A DNA stretch of 64,000 nt from Desulfobacteraceae bacterium CG2_30_51_40 (GTDB lineage Bacteria; Desulfobacterota; DSM-4660; Desulfatiglandales; Desulfatiglandaceae): contig MNYJ01000022.1 in NCBI GenBank assembly GCA_001874005.1, positions 1-64,000 on the forward strand, given 5' to 3'. This document shows positions 19,863 to 30,924 of this stretch, one piece after another. The position numbers and the translations under genes were made by a program. The notes under the pieces are model-generated. The model made no database searches. It saw only the letters and a list, made by a program, of their open reading frames with translations, and was not told the origin of the DNA. The stretch's first letter is position 1. Each line of letters starts with the position of its first letter.

Positions 19863-21416
19863 ATGCCGCTTAATGAGATTCTGCCCAAAGCCGCGAAGCT
19901 GTACCCCGATTACGAAGCCGTGGTTTGCGGCGATGTGCGCTTGAGCTATGATCAATTTGCACGGAGGGTGTGGCGACTTGCAAACGGACTGTCTTCCATC
20001 GGGCTTTCCAGAGGAGACAGACTCGCCGTCCTGCACGAAAACTGCCATGTGTTTCTGGAGGCCTACTTTGCTGCTGCCCATCTCGGAATAATACTGGTGC
20101 CTCTAAACTATCGCCTCTCGCCCGGTGAACTCGCCGCCATTATTGAGGACAGCGGCTCCTCTGTTATGGTGGTTCAAAAGGCCTTTGAGGATAAGGTCAA
20201 GGGCATCCCAGACATGGCAGGGTGCCGCATGATATGGACCCGGGAGAGTCCTGCTTGCCGAGGAGCAAAAGAGAACTTCATCTATGAAGATCTGATAGCG
20301 GGGGCATCAGAGGAGCCGCCTGATGAGATAATGATAAATGATGGAGACGTGGCCCACCTTTATTACACAAGCGGGACCACCGGGAGGCCCAAGGGCGTTA
20401 TGCTTACCCACGGCAACGTAAAAAGCCATGCCCTCGGAACCATCGCGGAGCTTCATCTGTCGGATTCGGACAGGTGGTTTCATGTAGCCCCCCTTTTCCA
20501 TCTTGCGGATGCCTGGGCCACTTTTGCAATAACATGGAGCGGAGGAAAGCACGTTACAGTCCCCGCCTTTGACGCGGAGAGGGTCATGAAGCTTATCGAG
20601 CAGGAGGGAATAACCATTACCAACCTCATTCCCACCATGCTCAACATGATGGTTAACCATCCCCGGGTGGCTGATTTTGATTACTCGAGCCTGAGGACGA
20701 TAATGAGCGGGGGGGCACCAATTGCCCCGGAGACCGTGAGAAAGATCATAGACGCCTTCAGATGCGATTACATCCAGACCTACGGTATGACGGAGACAAG
20801 CCCTTATCTCACCATGTCCATACTCAAGAGACATTTGAAAGAACTCCCCCGGGAGAGGCAGCTCGCCTTTAAGGCCAAGACAGGGCGGGAATTTGTAAAC
20901 GTATCCCTGAGGGTTGTGGACGATCTAGGAGCCGATGTGGCCCGCGACGGAAGGCAGGTAGGCGAGATCATCGTGAAGGGCGATACCGTGACTCCGGGAT
21001 ACTGGGGCCTCCCCGAGGAGACAAAAAAGGCAATAAGGGGAGGATGGCTCTATACCGGGGACCTGGCGGTCATGGACGAGGAATGCTATGTGAACATAGT
21101 TGACCGGAAGAAGGATATGATCATCACCGGCGGCGAGAATGTTTACTCAACCGAGGTCGAAAACATTCTTTACATGCATCCCGATATACTGGAGGCAGCG
21201 GTGATAGGAGTGCCTGATCCGCACTGGGGAGAGAAGGTCAAGGCTTTCGTGGTGATGAAGGAGGGGAAAAAGAGCGGCGAAAGGGAGATAATAGCCTTCT
21301 GCAAGTCTCATCTTGCATCCTACAAGTCGCCCAAGGAGGTTGAGTTTATATCGGCCCTTCCCAGGACCGGCTCCGGAAAGATCTACAAGAAGGGACTGAG
21401 GGATAACAAAGTCTAG
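19863..21416 (+). CDS. Acyl-CoA synthetase (AMP-binding, long-chain fatty acid--CoA ligase-like)
   Basis: YYTSGTTGRPKGVMLTHGN; YGMTETSP; GWLYTGDLA; PRTGSGKIYK. Confidence 0.92.
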   Translation: MPLNEILPKAAKLYPDYEAVVCGDVRLSYDQFARRVWRLANGLSSIGLSRGDRLAVLHENCHVFLEAYFAAAHLGIILVPLNYRLSPGELAAIIEDSGSSVMVVQKAFEDKVKGIPDMAGCRMIWTRESPACRGAKENFIYEDLIAGASEEPPDEIMINDGDVAHLYYTSGTTGRPKGVMLTHGNVKSHALGTIAELHLSDSDRWFHVAPLFHLADAWATFAITWSGGKHVTVPAFDAERVMKLIEQEGITITNLIPTMLNMMVNHPRVADFDYSSLRTIMSGGAPIAPETVRKIIDAFRCDYIQTYGMTETSPYLTMSILKRHLKELPRERQLAFKAKTGREFVNVSLRVVDDLGADVARDGRQVGEIIVKGDTVTPGYWGLPEETKKAIRGGWLYTGDLAVMDEECYVNIVDRKKDMIITGGENVYSTEVENILYMHPDILEAAVIGVPDPHWGEKVKAFVVMKEGKKSGEREIIAFCKSHLASYKSPKEVEFISALPRTGSGKIYKKGLRDNKV

Positions 21417-21522
21417 CAGGCTGCTAAAAAGACATCCGTCCCGGCGATCTTTTTCACAGGGCTGTCGGGTGTGGTAAAGCAAAGAATTGCTTTGCATGGC
21501 CTTTGGAATTTATGCTAACTGT

Positions 21523-22122
21523 ATGAAGGCAAGGACCAACAGGTGGGACGATCATTTTGCAAGGCAGGCCAGATCAGAGAACTGGGCTGCACGATCCGTT
21601 TACAAACTGGAGGAAATTGATCTAAGATTCAAAATCCTTAAGCAGGGTGACAGGGTGCTTGACCTGGGATGTTTTCCGGGATCATGGTCGCAATATGCGC
21701 TGAAAAAAGTTGGATCTCCCGGCCGAGTAGTAGGGGTGGATACCCGGGGGCCCCTGGAACTGCCTCATGAAAATTTCACGTTCATTAAACAGGATGTTTT
21801 TGATCTCGATCCGTATCGGCTTGCGGCGGAATCGGGGAAGGTTGACGTGGTCTTAAGCGATATGGCTCCTTCAACCACAGGTATAAGGAATACGGATGCG
21901 GCCAGATCAATGGAGCTAGCTCTGAGGGCGCTGGAGATATCAATGAAGGTGCTCTCCAACCGGGGGCGGATGGTCTGCAAGGCCTTCGAGGGGGAGGATA
22001 TCGGCCGTCTGCGTAATATGGCAGCGGCCGGCTTCAGGGACCTGAGACTGCTCAGACCAACGGCTACCAGAAAGAGGAGCAGGGAGCTTTATTTGATAGG
22101 CATAAATTTTATTAAGTCATAG
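21523..22122 (+). CDS. rlmE: 23S rRNA (uridine-2'-O-)-methyltransferase RlmE/FtsJ
   Basis: NRWDDHFARQARSENWAARSVYKLEEID; LDLGCFPGSWSQYAL; SDMAPSTTG; VCKAFEG; RSRELYLIG. Confidence 0.92.
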   Translation: MKARTNRWDDHFARQARSENWAARSVYKLEEIDLRFKILKQGDRVLDLGCFPGSWSQYALKKVGSPGRVVGVDTRGPLELPHENFTFIKQDVFDLDPYRLAAESGKVDVVLSDMAPSTTGIRNTDAARSMELALRALEISMKVLSNRGRMVCKAFEGEDIGRLRNMAAAGFRDLRLLRPTATRKRSRELYLIGINFIKS

Positions 22123-22198
22123 GTTTTCCATAAGAGAGAATGGCACTTCGGAATATAGGCCGAAGCAATGGTGAAGGGAAACGTCTAAGGAGGGGGAG

Positions 22199-22945
22199 AT
22201 GTCAGGTCACTCTAAATGGAGTTCGATCAAACACAAGAAGGGAGCCGCGGACGCAAAGCGCGGCAAGATCTTTACAAAACTTATAAGGGAAATTACTGTT
22301 GCCGCACGTATGGGAGGGGGTGACCCTGGAGGCAATCCGCGTTTAAGAGCCGCTATACTTGCGGCCAGGGCCGAGAACATGCCCAAGGAAAATATTGAGC
22401 GTGGAATCAAGAAGGGCACCGGTGAGCTTGAGGGCGTCAGCTACGAGGAGGCGACCTACGAGGGATACGGCCCGGGAGGAGTGGCGGTATTGGTGGATTG
22501 TCTCACGGACAACAGAAACAGGACCGTTGCCGATCTCAAGCATATCTTTGATAGAAACGGCGGAGCGTTGGGTGAACCGGGCTCTGTCTCTTATAGATTC
22601 AAGAAGAAGGGGCTTATTGTAATTGAAAAAGATGCGGTAGAGGAGGATAGGCTCATTGCCCTGGCGCTTGAGGCAGGCGCTGAGGACGTGAAAGATGAGG
22701 GAGACCAGTTCGAGGTGCTATGCGCTCTTTCCGATCTTGAGACGGTAAGAGCCGCTGTTGAGGAGGCAAATATTCCGATTGTCTCCTCAGAGGTCAGCAA
22801 TATCCCCCAGGATAAGATAACCCTGGAGGGGAAAAAGGCCCAGCAGATGATCAATCTTGTAGATCTCCTCGAGGATTACGACGATGTGAGCCATGTTTAT
22901 TCCAACTGCGACATCCCCGATTCCGTGATTGAGGAATTAGGCTGA
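22199..22945 (+). CDS. yebC: YebC/PmpR family protein
   Basis: [43 protein letters not shown]... Confidence 0.97.
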   Translation: MSGHSKWSSIKHKKGAADAKRGKIFTKLIREITVAARMGGGDPGGNPRLRAAILAARAENMPKENIERGIKKGTGELEGVSYEEATYEGYGPGGVAVLVDCLTDNRNRTVADLKHIFDRNGGALGEPGSVSYRFKKKGLIVIEKDAVEEDRLIALALEAGAEDVKDEGDQFEVLCALSDLETVRAAVEEANIPIVSSEVSNIPQDKITLEGKKAQQMINLVDLLEDYDDVSHVYSNCDIPDSVIEELG

Positions 22946-23439
22946 TGATCGTGCTGGGGGTTGACCCGGGTTCATTGGCTACAGGTTACGGACTGATAGA
23001 AAAAAAAGGTGAGAAACTTATCTGCCTTGCATCAGGAGAATTGACCTTCAGAAAGGACATCCTCTTCTGCGAGCGGATTCACGGCATCTATCGAGGCATG
23101 GTTGAGTTGATGAAGCGCTTTCAGCCGGCCGAGATGGCTATAGAGGATGTCTTTTTTTCCAAGAACGCAAAGAGTTCTCTCAAGCTTGGTCACGCAAGAG
23201 GCGCTGCCCTGGTGGCCGCGGTTGAGTGCGGAGTCAGGATATTTGAATACAGTCCCCTTGAGATAAAGAAGGCGGTCGTCGGATTCGGGGGGGCGGGAAA
23301 GGTGCAGGTGCAGTCAATGGTCAGGTGCATCCTGAGCCAGGAGGTTTCAGGAGGACTGGATGCCTCGGACGCCCTCGCGGTTGCAATATGCCACCTTAAC
23401 TGGACTCGCTATGAAAAGCCCCGGGAGGCTATGAGATAA
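22945..23439 (+). CDS. ruvC: Holliday junction resolvase RuvC
   Basis: [39 protein letters not shown]. Confidence 0.96.
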   Translation: MIVLGVDPGSLATGYGLIEKKGEKLICLASGELTFRKDILFCERIHGIYRGMVELMKRFQPAEMAIEDVFFSKNAKSSLKLGHARGAALVAAVECGVRIFEYSPLEIKKAVVGFGGAGKVQVQSMVRCILSQEVSGGLDASDALAVAICHLNWTRYEKPREAMR

Positions 23440-24035
23440 TGATTGGTTATCTGAGCGGCACCCTTTTGATAAAGACCCCCCAGAGCGTGACGGTGGATGT
23501 AAACGGAGTCGGATATGAGATAGTGGTGCCGCTTTCTACTTTTTACGGCCTTCCCGATATAGGAGGAAAGGTAGAACTCTTTATCCATACTCATCTGAGG
23601 GAAGACACGCTGGTGCTCTTCGGTTTTCAGTCGGCCATCGAGAAAAGCCTTTTTTTACTCCTGATAACGGTTTCAGGCATAGGACCAAGGCTTTCCCTGA
23701 ATATACTCTCAGGGATAGGCCCTTCCGAACTGGTTGGCGCCATTTCGCGGGGAGACAGCGCCAGATTGCAGGCCATTCCCGGAATCGGGCGCAAGACAGC
23801 CGAGAGGATCTCCCTTGAGCTGAAGGACAAGGCCGGCCGCATAACCGATATGGAGGAATCGCGCAAGGCCCCATCGGCAAAAGCAGAGCCTCAATTGATG
23901 GATGACGCCCTCTCCGCCCTCGTAAATCTAGGTTATACGGGCAAATCGGCCAGGGCGGTGCTTGAAAAGACCATGGCCCGGCTGGGCGATGCCGGGCTTG
24001 AAGTCCTTATAAGAGAGGCCCTTAGGATTATTTAG
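23439..24035 (+). CDS. ruvA: Holliday junction branch migration protein RuvA
   Basis: MIGYLSGTL...; HhH motifs [13 protein letters not shown] and [19 protein letters not shown]. Confidence 0.96.
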   Translation: MIGYLSGTLLIKTPQSVTVDVNGVGYEIVVPLSTFYGLPDIGGKVELFIHTHLREDTLVLFGFQSAIEKSLFLLLITVSGIGPRLSLNILSGIGPSELVGAISRGDSARLQAIPGIGRKTAERISLELKDKAGRITDMEESRKAPSAKAEPQLMDDALSALVNLGYTGKSARAVLEKTMARLGDAGLEVLIREALRII

Positions 24036-24037
24036 AG

Positions 24038-25066
24038 ATGACGGACAGGGTCATTGATACCAAAATGTCTCCCGAGGAGACGCCTTCCGATATAGGCCTG
24101 AGGCCGAAGACACTGTATGATTACATCGGCCAGGAGGAGATAAAGCGGAATCTTCGGGTCTTTATAGAGGCGGCCAGGGCCAGGGGCGAAGCCCTCGATC
24201 ACGTGCTTTTTCATGGGAGTCCCGGTCTTGGAAAGACCTCACTCGCAAATATAATAGCAAACGAGATGGGGGTCGGGTTCAAGAGCACATCCGGGCCGGT
24301 GATAGAAAAACCAGGCGACCTTGCCGCGATACTCACCAGTTTGAGCCCGATGGATGTCCTTTTCATTGACGAGATACACAGGCTCAACCATGTGGTGGAG
24401 GAGATCCTTTACCCGGCAATGGAGGATTACAAGCTGGATCTCATCATAGGACAGGGGCCGTCCGCGAGGACCATGAAGATTCCGCTTCAGCCATTTACCC
24501 TCGTGGGAGCTACCACCAGGGCCGGACTGCTAACCCCGCCTCTGAGAGACCGCTTCGGGGTAGTGATGCGTCTTGAATTCTACGACCCGAAAGATCTCAA
24601 GGAGATAGTGATCAGAAGCGCAGAGATTCTGTCCATAACGGTAACTGTGGATGGGGCCATGGAGATAGCAAGGAGGGCAAGAGGGACCCCCAGGGTTGCA
24701 AACAGGCTGCTTAGAAGGGTCAGGGATTTTGCCGAGGTTGAGGCGGACGGTGTAGTAAGCCTGGAAGTGGCAGACAGGGCGCTCGGTCTCCTGGAGGTGG
24801 ATCAGGAGGGCCTGGACAAGATGGACAGGAATATAATGGCAACCATCATAGAGAAGTTTCAGGGGGGCCCCATCGGCTTAAGCAGCCTCTCAGCCGCCGT
24901 AAGCGAGCAGAAGGATACCCTTGAGGATGTCTATGAACCCTTCCTGATACAGCAGGGATACATAAAGAGAACGCCTCAGGGGCGGGTCGCCACAAGGAGG
25001 GCCTATCTGCATCTGGGCCTGAGACCGCCCAGAAACGACTCTGAATCCCAGGAAGGGCTTTTCTGA
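24038..25066 (+). CDS. ruvB: Holliday junction helicase RuvB
   Basis: [63 protein letters not shown]. Confidence 0.98.
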   Translation: MTDRVIDTKMSPEETPSDIGLRPKTLYDYIGQEEIKRNLRVFIEAARARGEALDHVLFHGSPGLGKTSLANIIANEMGVGFKSTSGPVIEKPGDLAAILTSLSPMDVLFIDEIHRLNHVVEEILYPAMEDYKLDLIIGQGPSARTMKIPLQPFTLVGATTRAGLLTPPLRDRFGVVMRLEFYDPKDLKEIVIRSAEILSITVTVDGAMEIARRARGTPRVANRLLRRVRDFAEVEADGVVSLEVADRALGLLEVDQEGLDKMDRNIMATIIEKFQGGPIGLSSLSAAVSEQKDTLEDVYEPFLIQQGYIKRTPQGRVATRRAYLHLGLRPPRNDSESQEGLF

Positions 25067-25213
25067 TTGAAAAGACTGAGCTGTGCTTTTATCAAAGAGT
25101 TCCAAAGAGTTTTGTCCCTGAAACTTGAGGCAGTGTAACTGTAAATCATGAACCCTTAAGAATCAGTTGATAAACAGGCCTTGAACAGCCTGTTAAACCG
25201 TCCGGGGGGACAG

Positions 25214-26098
25214 ATGGATATTTTGCTCCAAATCCTTATAACGGGGATCGCCACAGGCGGGGTGTACGGCCTTATTGCTTTGGGATTCGTGCTGATATAC
25301 AAGGCAACAAGTATTGTCAATCTGGCCACCGGCGCGTTCATGACCCTCGGGGCCTTTATATGTTTTACATTCCTTGACAGCCTCAAATTTCCATTCTGGG
25401 CAGCCTTCATCGGCACCCTTGTCTGTGCCGTGCTTCTCGGCGTAATCCTTGAGAGGATAATCTTGAGGCAGCTTATCGGGGAGCCCATAATCTCAGTCGT
25501 CATGGTGACCATAGGCCTTGCCATTGCCATGCAGGGTATGACCAACATGATCTGGTCGCCCGAATACCGGTCATTTCCTGAAATATTTCCTCCCGAACCC
25601 CTGGACCTCGGGTTTGCCGTTGTTCCTTCAGGCCTGCTGTGGGGGTTTTTATTCGCCCTTGCCGGGATGATCTTTTTTCTTCTTTTCTTCAAATTTTCAC
25701 GCACCGGTGTGTCCATGCGGGCTACAGCCAATGATCAGCAGGCGGCCCTTTCAATGGGGATAAGCGTAAGACGGATATTCGCCCTGTCCTGGAGCTTCGG
25801 GGCCTTGGCGGCCTTTGTGGGCGGTATCGTAATCGGCAACATGAGCGGCATAAGCATATACATGGGCGATATAGGGCTGAAGGTACTTGCGGTTATAATC
25901 CTAGGAGGTCTTGACAGCATCGCCGGCGCTATCATCGGGGGATTTATTATCGGGATACTGGAGAACCTTGCCGGCCTTTACCTCGATCCCATATTCGGCG
26001 GCGGGGTCAAGGGAGTTGCTCCTTTCTTCATACTTGTAATAATCCTTATGATCAGACCTTACGGGCTTTTCGGTAAAGAAGAGATAGAAAGGGTTTAA
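25214..26098 (+). CDS. Branched-chain amino acid-type ABC transporter permease (LivH)
   Basis: MDILLQILITGIATGGVYGLIALGFVLIYKATSIVNLATGAF; SMRATANDQQAALSMGI. Confidence 0.92.
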   Translation: MDILLQILITGIATGGVYGLIALGFVLIYKATSIVNLATGAFMTLGAFICFTFLDSLKFPFWAAFIGTLVCAVLLGVILERIILRQLIGEPIISVVMVTIGLAIAMQGMTNMIWSPEYRSFPEIFPPEPLDLGFAVVPSGLLWGFLFALAGMIFFLLFFKFSRTGVSMRATANDQQAALSMGISVRRIFALSWSFGALAAFVGGIVIGNMSGISIYMGDIGLKVLAVIILGGLDSIAGAIIGGFIIGILENLAGLYLDPIFGGGVKGVAPFFILVIILMIRPYGLFGKEEIERV

Positions 26099-26116
26099 GG
26101 CGGTGAAGTTTTAGAG

Positions 26117-27160
26117 ATGAGATGCGCTGATTTCAAGGAAACCTATATAAAAGACGAAGAGATATTTCAGTCCCTTTTCGTAAAGGTATGGCTGGGTGCT
26201 TTTCTGGTGTTTCTGCTTGTCTTTCCTCTCTTTGCCGATCCCTACGTCCTTTACATAGCAAACATGATCGGCTTTGCCGTCATAGCCGCGGTGGGGTTGA
26301 ATATCCTTACAGGCTTTACAGGCCAGATATCGCTTGGACATGCGGCGTTTGCCGGCGTCGGGGGATATGCTTGCGCTATCTTCATAACCAGATTAAATAT
26401 GCCCTTCTGGCTTGCGCTTCCCGGCGGTGGGCTCGTGGCGGCTGTCGCGGGGCTCATAATAGGAATACCTTCTCTCAGGGTGAAGGGACTATACCTGTGC
26501 ATGGCAACCCTTGCATCTCAGTTCATCTTCGAGTTTCTCTTCATCCACTGGGAGTCGCTTACAAAAGGGATCCGCGGTATTAACGTGCCGCCCCCAATGA
26601 TAGGCTCATTCGCCCTGGATACGGAAAAGAGCTATTACTATCTGACCTTTGCCGTTACCGTCCTTGCAGTGCTTTACGGCCGCAACCTTGTGAGGAGCAA
26701 GGTTGGTAGAGCCTTTGTGGCCATAAGGGATAGAGACCTTGCCGCTGAGATAATGGGTATAAGTCTTTTCCGCTATAAACTTACCGCCTTTGCCATTTCA
26801 TCATTTTACGCAGGCATTGCCGGTGGTCTCTGGGTGTGCTTCCTGAGGATAGTCACGCCTGAACACTTTCCGTTTCATCTTTCGATACAATATCTTGCCA
26901 TGGTCATCGTGGGGGGACTGGGGAGTATCCTGGGCTCCATATTCGGGGCCGTTTTCATGACCCTTGTCCCTGAGATACTTAATGTGGTGACCGGAAATCT
27001 CAAGGATATTTTTCCCGCGGCCGGGAAGCTTTTCATACCTCTGAAAGAGGTGGTCTTCGGCTCTCTCATAGTGATATTCCTGATCTTTGAACCTAGGGGA
27101 CTCGCGGAGATCTGGAGGCGCATAAAGGCCTTTTTTCAATTGTGGCCCTTTTCATACTGA
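26117..27160 (+). CDS. Branched-chain amino acid-type ABC transporter permease (LivM)
   Basis: NILTGFTGQISLGHAAFAGVGGYA; AIRDRDLAAEIMGI; VGGLGSILGSIFGA. Confidence 0.92.
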   Translation: MRCADFKETYIKDEEIFQSLFVKVWLGAFLVFLLVFPLFADPYVLYIANMIGFAVIAAVGLNILTGFTGQISLGHAAFAGVGGYACAIFITRLNMPFWLALPGGGLVAAVAGLIIGIPSLRVKGLYLCMATLASQFIFEFLFIHWESLTKGIRGINVPPPMIGSFALDTEKSYYYLTFAVTVLAVLYGRNLVRSKVGRAFVAIRDRDLAAEIMGISLFRYKLTAFAISSFYAGIAGGLWVCFLRIVTPEHFPFHLSIQYLAMVIVGGLGSILGSIFGAVFMTLVPEILNVVTGNLKDIFPAAGKLFIPLKEVVFGSLIVIFLIFEPRGLAEIWRRIKAFFQLWPFSY

Positions 27161-27248
27161 AAAGCGGCTGATACAGGCTGCCGGCAATGTCGGCAAGACT
27201 TGCTTTTTTGAAAGTTGCCTGCCGCCGAATACCTTTTTCTTCTGGGCC

Positions 27249-27342
27249 GGTATCGGGATCGGGGTCGCAATCGCAGCCGAGAAGAGGAGGCCTGGCTTTA
27301 AGAGACGATACCGATAGTGATCCCGAAAAAGCTGTTGAAACA
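27249..27342. repeat. GATCGG-palindrome dispersed repeat, copy B
   Basis: ggtatcgggatcggggtcgcaatcgcagccgagaagaggaggcctggcttt...gacgataccgatagtgatccc; matches copy C at 48106. Confidence 0.65.
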
Positions 27343-27576
27343 GAGAAGAGATTGAAAGAGGATTTGCATCCTCGAAGGGGGCACAAATCGCGTGATGACG
27401 GTTTTGATAACAAGCAATGGAACAGATGTGTGGCCGGGCCAGGGAGGGGAGGTGATAGAGCATAAAACCGGTGCCCGGAGCTGTTGGGCCGGATATACTT
27501 GGCAGAGGAAAGCGCTCCCTTATGGGACGCTGATTTTTTAGGGATGAATCCTGAGCTGAATGCGGAGGAAATAAAG

Positions 27577-28761
27577 ATGAAGACCTGGTCACGTTTACTT
27601 ATCGGTATTGCCTTGGTTGCCGCTCTATTGACCTTTACCGCCTATACCGAGCCTGCCTCGGCGCAGGGGGAGATCAAGGTAGGAGCCGTGCAGCCCATTA
27701 CCGGGCGTTTTGCCTTTGCTGGAGTCCATATAAACGCGGGGCTGGAGGATGCCCTTGCCATGGCCAATGAGGAGGGGGGCATCGGAGGCAAAAAGATTAA
27801 ATACATAATGGAAGATGGGACTTACAATACGGATGTTGCCGTGGCTGCATTCAAGAGGATCATGACCAGAGACAATCCCATTATCATGTATGGGGAAAGC
27901 ACGGGACTCGGCAAGGCCATGGCCTCCGAGATCAAAGACCGTTACAAGATTCTTTACAGCTCGACATCATTTTCCGGGGAGCTTGCCGATCCTGCCGGCA
28001 ATCCTTATGTGTTTGTGCCGGGACCCACTTATGGGGATATGTTCGGGATTTTGCTGAAATATATTGCCAAGGAAAAACCCGGAGCAAATGTGGCGTTTTT
28101 CTACAGTGACACGGAATTCGGAAAAGACCCCGTGCCTTACGGCCGGGAGATGTGCAAAAAACTGGGACTCAATCTCGTATCGGAAGAAGTGGCGAAGGTG
28201 GGCGCGGTGGACATAGCCTCTCAGGTTCTGAACCTGAAGCGCCAGAAGGCGGAATATGTCATCTTTCAGGGATTCGTGCTGTCGCCGGTCGCGGAAATCA
28301 TAAAGCAGGCCAAAGATTATGGGCTTAAGACCAAGTTTATGGGAACCCACTGGGGCACCCACAAGATGCTTCTTGATAAGCTAGGGCCGCTGGCAGAAGG
28401 ATACATGGGAGTGATGCCCTATTCCTTCTGGTGGGAGGAAGACAGGCCCATAATAAAGAAGATTAGGGCATGGAACGAAAAACATCACCCCGACGTAAAA
28501 TACAGGCCCACTTCATACATGCAGGGATTTTTTACAGGGCAGGTGTTTGTTGAGGCGCTGAAGGCCGCCGACAAGACAGGGGACCTCACCGGCGGGGGTC
28601 TTGTGAAGGCGCTCCAGGCCATAAAGAACGCAGACAGCGGAGGCATGATGTGCCAGAATTACTCTGTAATAGGTAACAAGATCCCCTACGGCCGGGTGTT
28701 CAAGGCCAACGTCTCCAAGGGCATCTTCGAGCCCGTATCGGGATGTATGGAGATAAATTAG
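27577..28761 (+). CDS. Liv-type ABC transporter substrate-binding protein
   Basis: Signal peptide MKTWSRLLIGIALVAALLTFTAYTEPASAQ; periplasmic-binding fold motifs (IKVGAVQPITG...). ATG 27577 with GGAGGA SD. Confidence 0.9.
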   Translation: MKTWSRLLIGIALVAALLTFTAYTEPASAQGEIKVGAVQPITGRFAFAGVHINAGLEDALAMANEEGGIGGKKIKYIMEDGTYNTDVAVAAFKRIMTRDNPIIMYGESTGLGKAMASEIKDRYKILYSSTSFSGELADPAGNPYVFVPGPTYGDMFGILLKYIAKEKPGANVAFFYSDTEFGKDPVPYGREMCKKLGLNLVSEEVAKVGAVDIASQVLNLKRQKAEYVIFQGFVLSPVAEIIKQAKDYGLKTKFMGTHWGTHKMLLDKLGPLAEGYMGVMPYSFWWEEDRPIIKKIRAWNEKHHPDVKYRPTSYMQGFFTGQVFVEALKAADKTGDLTGGGLVKALQAIKNADSGGMMCQNYSVIGNKIPYGRVFKANVSKGIFEPVSGCMEIN

Positions 28762-28773
28762 GGATAAGAGAGC

Positions 28774-28921
28774 CAATTGCAAAACTATGGCCACTCGTCA
28801 TTGCGGCGAAAGCCGTCCCGGACCCCGATCCGGAAGCCGGAATCCATAAGGCATTGATTCAAGGATAGACTGGATTCTCCGATCAAGTCGGGGAATGACG
28901 AAGCTGTGAATTTTGCAATTG
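28774..28921. repeat. CATTCCGG palindromic repeat copy 1 with outer 11-bp inverted repeat
   Basis: CAATTGCAAAA (28774-28784) vs TTTTGCAATTG (28911-28921); inner CGTCATTGCGGC...GGGGAATGACG. Confidence 0.75.
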
Positions 28922-28983
28922 CCTCAAGAGAAACATTAAATGATTTCCATGGCAGGCAGCCCTTGCGGCCGTCCTGCCAGGTT

Positions 28984-30924
28984 ATGACAGAGGCGGGTTT
29001 TTTGTCTATGGATGATTACAAGTCCCTTCCGGCAATACTCAAGGCCAACGCCGAACATTACGGCGACAGCCGCGTAGCCATAAGGGAAAAGGAGTTCGGC
29101 ATCTGGCAGTCCGTCACCTGGAAGGGCTACTATGAGAATGTCAAATCCTTTGCCCTCGGGCTCTACGATATGGGATTCAGGCGCGGCCATAAGCTCTGCT
29201 ACATGGGCGACAACCGGCCTGAAGGACTCTATTCGGAGCTTGCGGCCCAGAGCCTGGGAGGTGCCATCGTAGGGGTGTACCCGGACAGCCACCTTGAACA
29301 GGTGGAGTATATCATCAACCACTCCGATTCCAGCTTTGTTGTGGCGGGAGACCAGGAGCAGGCGGACAAGGCCCTTGCCATTAAGGAAAAAGTCCCCAAT
29401 GTAACAAAAATAATAGTGGATGACCCAAAGGGCATGCGCCATTACAACGACCCGATCCTGGCCTATTTCAGAGACATCCAGGAGAGGGGACGACGGTTTG
29501 ATGAAAAGGAGCCGGGCTTTTTTGAAAGGATACTTGACGCCGTAACCCTGGAAGATGTGGGCATGATCAACTACACATCGGGAACAACGGGGCTTCCAAA
29601 GGGAAGCATGATCACCCACAGAAACATGATCAGCGTCGCCAGGGCGCAGGATTTTGTGGATAATGCGTCGCCGGACTTTGAGTATGTGTCCTTTCTTCCC
29701 CTTCCCTGGATAGGGGAGCAGGAATTCGGAGTTTACTGGGCCGTCTGCAGCGCCTTTACCGTGAATTTTCCTGAAAAGGTGGAGACGGTTCAAGAAAATA
29801 TAAGAGAGATAGGGCCGCACATAATGCTTGCCCCTCCCCGGATATGGGAGAGGATATGCTCCGAGGTCCTGGTGAAGATCAAGGATGCCGCCTGGATAAA
29901 GAGGAAGGCATACAAGTTTTTTCTTCCTCTCGGCTACAAGGTGGCTGAAATCAGGTTTAAATCGCAGCAGCCGTCCCTCTTGTTGAAATTGGCGATCCGG
30001 GCGGCCTACTGGTCTCTCTTCAGGCCGCTCAAAAATTATTTCGGCCTTACAAGGCTAAAGCATGTCTATACCGGAGGGGCTCCACTGGGCCCGGAGATAT
30101 TCAAGCTTTTTCAGGCGCTGGGAGTAAACATCAAACAGGCCTACGGCATGACCGAGCAGACTGCCGCCTCCGTCATTCACAGGCTGGGAGACATCAGGCT
30201 TGACACTGTGGGAATACCGCTTCCCGGGCTGGAATTCAGGGTCTCGGACACCGGGGAACTTCTGTCTCGCGGGGATACGATCTTCAAGGGCTATTACAAC
30301 AACCCGAAAGCTACCGAGGCGGCGCTTGAAGGCGGATGGTTCCATTCAGGCGATGCCGCCGTCATTGACGACGACGGCCATATTATCATCATAGACAGGA
30401 TGAGCGATGTGATGAAGCTTGCAGACGGGAGCAAGTTTTCCCCGCAGCTCATTGAAAACAAGCTCAAATTCAGCCCCTATATCATGGATGCGGTGGTGAT
30501 CGGTCAAAACAGACCCTTTATAGCCGCCATGATTGCAATTGACATGGCAAACGTTGGAAAGTGGGCCGAAGAAAACAAGCTTCCCTATACTACCTTCGCC
30601 GACCTTTCACAGAAAGACGAGGTATATGATCTCATAGCCGGGGAGGTGGCTGTAACGAACGAATCTCTCCCGAAGGTGGCGAAAGTAAGGCGGTTTGTGC
30701 TTCTCTACAAACAGCTCGATCCTGACGATGATGAGCTTACACGTACAAGGAAGGTTCGCAGGAAGTTTGTGGAAGAACGTTACAAAGACCTTATTGTCGC
30801 CCTTTATGGAGACAAGGGAAAGCTTGAGGTAGTCGCGGATATACGTTACACGGACGGCAAGGAATTCAAGATGAAGACCAGTGTTACCATAATGGAAGTC
30901 TCGCAGGAAAAACAGGGCAGTTAG
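28984..30924 (+). CDS. Long-chain acyl-CoA synthetase (AMP-binding)
   Basis: NYTSGTTGLPKGSMITHRN; YGMTEQTA; GWFHSGDAAVIDDDGHI. Start 28984 chosen because the ORF-track start 28906 lies in a repeat. Confidence 0.9.
   Translation: MTEAGFLSMDDYKSLPAILKANAEHYGDSRVAIREKEFGIWQSVTWKGYYENVKSFALGLYDMGFRRGHKLCYMGDNRPEGLYSELAAQSLGGAIVGVYPDSHLEQVEYIINHSDSSFVVAGDQEQADKALAIKEKVPNVTKIIVDDPKGMRHYNDPILAYFRDIQERGRRFDEKEPGFFERILDAVTLEDVGMINYTSGTTGLPKGSMITHRNMISVARAQDFVDNASPDFEYVSFLPLPWIGEQEFGVYWAVCSAFTVNFPEKVETVQENIREIGPHIMLAPPRIWERICSEVLVKIKDAAWIKRKAYKFFLPLGYKVAEIRFKSQQPSLLLKLAIRAAYWSLFRPLKNYFGLTRLKHVYTGGAPLGPEIFKLFQALGVNIKQAYGMTEQTAASVIHRLGDIRLDTVGIPLPGLEFRVSDTGELLSRGDTIFKGYYNNPKATEAALEGGWFHSGDAAVIDDDGHIIIIDRMSDVMKLADGSKFSPQLIENKLKFSPYIMDAVVIGQNRPFIAAMIAIDMANVGKWAEENKLPYTTFADLSQKDEVYDLIAGEVAVTNESLPKVAKVRRFVLLYKQLDPDDDELTRTRKVRRKFVEERYKDLIVALYGDKGKLEVVADIRYTDGKEFKMKTSVTIMEVSQEKQGS

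Noticed and set aside
22140-22165. TGGCACTTCGGAATA upstream of yebC as a sigma-54 promoter
   Set aside because: -24-like TGGCAC present but no TTGC-type -12 element at correct spacing.
9420-25066. recBCD/ruvABC considered as an anti-phage or defence island
   Set aside because: Standard recombination genes with canonical motifs; no toxin, effector or mobile genes adjacent.
27187-27465. 92-aa + strand ORF between livM and the binding protein
   Set aside because: Consists largely of GATCGG-palindrome repeat copy B; no recognisable protein features.
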